This document shows, piece after piece, positions 58,411 to 64,000 of a stretch of DNA of 64,000 nucleotides; the stretch's first letter is position 1, and every line of letters starts with the position of its first letter. The notes beneath the pieces were generated by a model, which was not told where the DNA came from, ran no database searches, and saw only the letters and a list, made by a program, of their open reading frames with translations. Position numbers and translations under genes: made by a program. The stretch is from Rhynchospora pubera (Eukaryota; Streptophyta; Magnoliopsida; Poales; Cyperaceae): contig CM051459.1 in the NCBI GenBank assembly GCA_028095005.1, forward strand, positions 146,280,399 to 146,344,398. Direction: 5' to 3'.

Positions 58411-59050
58411 TATGAATAACAGGATATAATCCTAGGTTTAACATCTGTAAATCAATCCATTTCGTTTAAGTGTATATATTGTGTTTTCATTATGTTTGCT
58501 GTTAAAAAACTACTTCCAGAAACAATCCTGGGTTGAGGATCTGTAATTGAACCATTCCTAACATCAGTGTATCTCCTTATGTTTTCATTTCCTTTCGGAC
58601 CCTAAGTTTCTCCAAATCTAATGTAAAAACTTGAATTTGAGAAGTTAATGCATTCCCCTCTGTGTAACTGTAACTTATAATTTAGTAGGATCTGTATCCT
58701 CTTACCTCCAGAGTATTCCACAAGGATTGGTCAGGTTATACAATTCAGATGGTCAGACCCAATTTGTGAGAGACAGGTAGCTTTGAGATTCTTTCTGAAT
58801 GGTAAGGATTATTCAAATAAAACGAGCGGTCATATTTGAGAGGGGAAGAGGGAAAGCTTACCACCCATTAATTGGCTCGAAAAGTGATAAGCCTGTAACC
58901 AGACTTGGGAGGCGACACCTTACCACCCTTTAATTGGTTTGGGTGCTCGGTACATTGCATGGGGCTAGCCGCTAGCTGAGATGCAATGGAACTCAGAATA
59001 TAATTCATCACAATTTTAGCTTCATTATAAAGTCCTGCTGGGTTTATTTT
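58411..59050. other. Host flank, no gene seen
   Basis: Repeated host sequence (compare 58411-58480 with 59490-59560) with no recognised gene. It ends in a SINE tail. Confidence 0.4.
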
Positions 59051-59100
59051 CTAGCCTACCCCAACTTGTTTGGGACAAAAGACTTAGTTGTTGTTGTTGT
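59051..59100 (+). mobile_element. Au-type SINE 3' fragment
   Basis: TAGCCTACCCCAACTTGTTT followed by GGGACAAAAG and a (TTG)n tail is the conserved 3' end of the plant Au SINE family. Whether the preceding 200 bp (from about 58840) is the SINE body is not clear. Confidence 0.75.
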
Positions 59101-61378
59101 ATAAAGTCTTGTTTGTTGGTTAATATATTTACTAGATCTATTGATATTGAAGCTGATTATAGACAAGGCCTGAGCGGCTGAGCTTGTTCTCTGTTGATCA
59201 TTAAGTCTGAGCCTCTGAGGCTCCTTTCTGTTTTGAAGCCTTCTTTCTCACCGGACACCGGTACAGGTACTTGGTACAATGGACACCTCAGAAGTTTAAA
59301 ATCAGGGAAAGTGTGACTGCTATTCATGTCAAGGAAAATATCGGAGTTCCATTTGGTCATTGGGATATGTCTTACTGACTTACTATTATTCTGTGTAGGG
59401 TAATTATGATTTAATTTAGTGATACTAGTAACTGGCTCACTGCTAATTGATTAACTGGTATTAGTGTATTCATTCATGTTTATTTTGAAATATATGAACA
59501 ATAGGATAGAATCCTAAGATGAGGGTCTGATCTGTAATTCAATCCATTTTGTTTAAGAACACCAAACCTGTCTCCTGAGAGTTACTTTTGTTGATCAATT
59601 GTAATAGGAGGAATGTTGACTGTAAAAAACTAGTTTTCAGAAACTATAAAAGGCTGATATGTTTTAAATAAAGCATATATATAAAGAAATGAGGCACTGG
59701 GATTTCCTTTTCCTTTAGAGAAAATGATAGAGGCACTATCAGATTCTCATTACCTGAAACCATCTTGACAAATTTAATAAATATTACCACAATCTAGTTC
59801 AACACTTTAACTGATGTTCAATCCCAATCAATACTATTTACTTTACTGTCTAGTGACTACTTCCTAATTAATCCCAGCCTAAAAACATCGATACAGCTTG
59901 GTTGTAATATATATACAATGACAATGGTAATTGTGATCTATTCCAATCTCTGAAGATCCAATGTCTAGATTATGGAGATTTATGTTTGGACTTTTTGTCT
60001 CTCTATTTTGTAAACCTATAGCATTTTTAAGAAGATCCATCTGTATTCTGTAATGCCCAGGAACGCGTAACTACAAACACGTTCCCAATAGTAGTCTTCC
60101 AATATGTTTCCACTTTCCAGCATTATTTATCTGGTTGCAAAATGTCACCATTTTTTTTTGGAGATTTTTTTTTTTTTTTTTGGAAAAGAGTAGGGTCAAA
60201 ACATGAAAACAACCCCACCACTTTCTATTATTAATGTCGATACAAAACCCAGTATATCAGTATATATATGAAAACGGCATCAACAATTGTCTCAAAATGC
60301 ACACTCCTGAACCTGCACTTGTACAGTTGTACCGTGATATCCGGTCTAACGACCAAAATTAAAGAAGAGGCAAAGGATGATAATAATTCTAGACATGAAA
60401 GCCCATGAGCCGAAAATTATATCTGCAACGCCTAACGTTGATCAACAGTTTGAGATTAATTTGCACTAGGCACTGAGGCCCAGTGGCCAGTGAGATTGTT
60501 CTTTTGTCGGGACCAATTCTGACCTTGTGATTTTTTCTGTCATGGTCACAATTACAAATCCTTCAGCTGGAACTCTGGAAGGAGGCAAGGAGGTAAATCC
60601 ATTTAAGTACGATTACTTCTGAAATTACATGCTGCGGTGCCTTGTCCAGTTGTCCTAGTACATAATCAAACAGAAGAAGAGACACTATGGATTGCGTTTG
60701 GTGAGTTTGGAATTTTGTGTTGCGCCTTCCAGTACATTCTCCGAGTCCCTGATGTCTGATGTGTGAGATCCATGATATTTTTCAATCACAAAAATCCGCA
60801 ATTAATATGCTGGATTGATTAACACGTGCAACGTCTGGATCTAGCAAAGACTATGCACTAAATAAAATTGAAGATGATAAAACTTCTTTATGAGGAAAAG
60901 AAAACAATAACATTTGATCCGTTATTCAGCAAGGGAGCTCATAAATTACTAACAAAGAATTTTTCATCGCTGCTATTGGCAATATTTAATTTAATCACTT
61001 TATTGCAAATTTTGTGGGGTATTCTGGGTCTTAATTGAGCAATACAAGCATGAACTAGTAGTTCATGAACAAGAATTAGAATAAGAATGAATTAATAGTT
61101 CATCAACTAGCTTGTTCATTTCTTATTCATTCATGTTTGGATAATTATGAAAGAATAAGAATAGAGAAAAACAAATAAAGTATTGATTATTTATTGCTAC
61201 CATCCACTATCATCAACAAACACTTTCTCAGGTATCGTATCTCCATCCTGGGATTTCTTGGATGCTTGAGCAATAAGCACAGTATCTCTACATGCATTTG
61301 CAAGCCGAGGTTTAACAATAATTACACGGCACGACGATCGAGACAAAGTGGGGATTATGGCAGAGAGTTATATAATAA
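59101..61378. other. Gene-less AT-rich stretch
   Basis: Holds the uninterrupted sites for two Helitrons (59370-59400 and 59477-59510). Otherwise poly-T runs and short frames with no recognisable protein, RNA gene or element. Confidence 0.5.
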
Positions 61379-61405
61379 CTAGCTATAGTATCGCGCTTCG
61401 CGCGA
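61379..61405 (-). mobile_element. Helitron 3' terminus, family II, minus strand
   Basis: CTAG (61379-61382) after host A61378, a spacer, then hairpin TCGCGCTTCGCGCGA (61391-61405). It has the same layout as the ends at 23223 and 25978. The body would extend rightwards; its 5' end was not found and may be outside the window. Confidence 0.7.
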
Positions 61406-64000
61406 TGAAAGCTGAACTAACACGTTCAATTTAAACAAACTTGGTTTCTATCTAGCCGGGTTCGATTTAATTTGTTTGATATTACTACGTATGTATATCA
61501 AATTGAATTAAATAAAGAAGTTACAAAACAATAAACTTCTCAACAACATCTAGTGCCAATAGCTTGCGCCAACAACATCTAGTGCCAATAGCTGTTCTAG
61601 CAATCCTTGTGCCAGTTGCATTTGTAATGGGTTCTCCTTCCAATCTGCCAGAAGCCATTGCATCACCTTGTCCCTATATATGTTGATCCTGCCCAATATT
61701 CAACCAACTAATTAGTCATTAAAATAGTCAATTCATTGACTGCAACAATTTCACGCAGAACTTAGATGCAACAACAGACAGAAGCAAAAAAATCACCTAG
61801 TCTTTTGACCTCTATTAGACCACATCTGAAGAAATTGCAATTTTATATTTTCTTCATTGTTTTGATGAGGATATTGCCTTCAAATTTTGCAATGACCAAC
61901 TGAGACACTTTAGCCCTCAAAATTAACTAACAGCCAAATGTAACCAATTGAAACATATTCTCCTTTCTCCTATTGAAGCTATGTTCGCTAAAATTAATAG
62001 ATTCTAATGTTTGTTTGCATATAGAAATTTGTCTGTGCATTGTTGTAAATGTAGTAACTTCATAAGTGGGAAAAAAATGATTAATAAGGCAGCAATAGCC
62101 CCACCACCTATAAGCAAATTCAGAAACAAAATTTTATGTAGCTATATAGTTTACCATGCCATTTATTATTGAAGAAGACTTTCAATTGAAAAATATATAT
62201 TGTAATCTACAGGCATTGTTCAGATGATCCAATAGCAAAATGTTGTTGAACTTTCAGATTGTACTTAAACATTGTTTATAAGATATAGCAACTCATAACA
62301 AAGTCTTCAGATATAGCAAAATGATTATTTATGGCATGATTATTATTGGTCAGATGGTCCAATAGCTAATTGTTGTTAGGAATGATTATTTTAGGCATTG
62401 GTCCATTCACGTGTAGCTTTCTTAGAAAAGAAAATAAAATGGCAGAGATGAAAATTCAGATAATTAACGAAATAGCATATGAAGATTATCTAATTATTCA
62501 AGCTACTGATTGGAGAAGATCCAATCAAGCAAGCTCCAAATCCAAGACATTGCAATCATTATCATTTAAGAATAAGGGAGAAATACGGACTATTGCAATC
62601 ACGTGTATGACACTATGACTGTTCGCACAATTTTAATTTTTACTGGGGCATTATTCATTCGACGAACTACAAACTCAAACCTCAATTATCTAATGATGAC
62701 CAATTGTGCCCAAATTTCAGAACTAAACACTAAAAAGAAAGTAATCGGTATTTAGGTCAAATGAAATCACAACTAAAAACAAATTGGGACTAAAGAAAAT
62801 CAGAGAAAAATAGAGGAAAGATAGTGAAGATTAGAGAAACACTGTTAAACAATGGCTGTATAAAACTGATAGGCAAAAATTGCTAGAACCAAAAAGAAAA
62901 AATTTTGAGTTAAGAGAAATTAACTCATTGCATGAGGAACAAAAAAAAAGATGAAATAATGTGTTGTAATAGATATATACCCGGTACGACTGCCAAGACT
63001 GTCGTTTCGTTCTTTCTTATGCGATTCAGGTATGCTTCTTTCTCCTTTTGGTATCTTGAGGGGTGACAGGCCATGTTGAATAGGATCAACCTTGATGGAA
63101 CTGGTGCTGAGCATATAGACATTTGTTAGGACAGTACTTTTGCATAAGCGCTAGTATTTTATCATCACAATACCAGCTATTACGTAGTTAAATGATTTCT
63201 TGAAATAATCATGCCTGACAGCATACATAAGAAAATCACCAACCTAAATAAGGACCTTCTTGAAATAGTCATTCTTGACAACATACATGAATTCACCCAA
63301 GCGTTCATTGTACTCGTTTAGGATAAAATATTTAACCAATTAAGTATTGAAAGATGATCAAATAAATGATATTATGTTATATCAGCATAATGTATCTTGG
63401 GATTTTTGGCATACATTTATTAAATCTTGCTAGTGAAACACCTTTGTCTTTACCCGAAATATATTTAACCATTAAGCAACATTATATTGTTGATTCCTAC
63501 ACGCATGAATTATGATTGTTAGGCGTGACATAAATAACAAATAGCAATCTGATTCATTTAAGAATAATCCCAAAAAGCAAGAAAACGTTGACAACAAATG
63601 CTAAATGTTTGACAAACGACTATGAAATAACCTAACTAAAAAAGAAATTCAACTTGTTTACTTAGATTTTAACTGTTCAAAAATTATACTATAATCTTCC
63701 TGATATGATCAACAATGTAGCTAAGTCAAACCTTCACTAATTTATAAGATGGTTACACCTAACTGAACTCCCCGTATTATTATAAGTTATTGGTTTTAGG
63801 ACCTATGAAGTTGAAATACAAATATAATAGAAGTTTTATTTATTATTTTTTTTTGCAACCATAGAACATTTTTTTTTAGCTTACCTGGTATCCTATTAGT
63901 GAAAGCATCACGCTGTCAGGCTCATTGTTGAGCTTCTCATTCGCAGAACTGAGAGAGGGCGGGAGGCTTGTTGCCCTGTTAGACTTCAAATTTCCCACAA
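61406..64000 (-). pseudogene. Exon-like fragments, probably captured, source unknown
   Basis: Minus-strand pieces look exonic: VMLSLIGYQ before a GT donor (about 63885-63930), EYNERLGEFMYVVKNDYFKK (about 63258-63320, with a duplicated piece near 63205-63235), FNMACHPSRYQKEKEAYLNR and ETTVLAVVPG (62977-63122), and YRDKVMQWLLADWKENPLQM (about 61600-61690). They lie behind a Helitron 3' end in the right order for one captured gene, or could be a real minus-strand gene running in from the right edge. I do not recognise the protein. Confidence 0.35.

Overview
This is plant nuclear DNA: AT-rich, with GT-AG introns, plant-type 2-oxoglutarate/Fe(II) dioxygenase genes, an Athila-type Ty3/gypsy retrotransposon, Helitrons ending in hairpin-CTAG, MITEs, a hAT element and LINE and SINE pieces. 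It is a flowering plant. The species cannot be told from this sequence, and whether it is a dicot or a monocot is not settled.

The host backbone is a tandem duplication. Unit A (about 2.2-14.3 kb) and unit B (about 14.56-31.94 kb) each carry one intact three-exon dioxygenase gene on the + strand (4712-6733, 353 aa; 18337-20545, 323 aa). A third, gene-less partial unit C follows at about 31.95-33.06 kb. Because the units were once identical, each serves as an empty-site control for insertions in another. This fixes the borders of a Tourist-like MITE (2430-2591), a SINE (13726-14078), a hAT element (14598-16127) and a Helitron (20685-25978).

Helitrons dominate the accessory DNA. Seven termini belong to two hairpin families. 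Four bodies carry broken exons of host genes: RCC1 repeats (unit A), calcium-dependent protein kinase EF-hands (20.7-26.0 kb), a 3'-5' exonuclease/Mut7-C protein (27.4-31.8 kb), and a proteasome assembly chaperone (PSMD9/Nas2) exon together with a SNAP25-type SNARE (56.1-58.4 kb). A fifth Helitron (35237-55643) is split by a nested 14.45 kb Athila-type element (40464-54914, minus strand, TSD GTGGA). That element has near-identical LTRs, an extra ORF downstream of integrase, and several frameshifts and stops.

The most unusual signal is a set of short paired palindromes (double dyads). About 19 pairs built on CTGGTCGNNNCGACCAG / CTGTTCGNNNCGAACAG are spread through the LTRs and inter-domain linkers of the Athila element. 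A second, unrelated repeat family (7.2-9.3 kb and 37.4-38.9 kb) carries pairs of GCGTTGNNCAACGC with the same spacing. A separate near-perfect 300-bp-arm palindrome with coding potential lies at 34277-34888. No CRISPR, rRNA or convincing tRNA gene is present. Everything outside the two dioxygenase genes looks like transposon, captured exon or decayed DNA.
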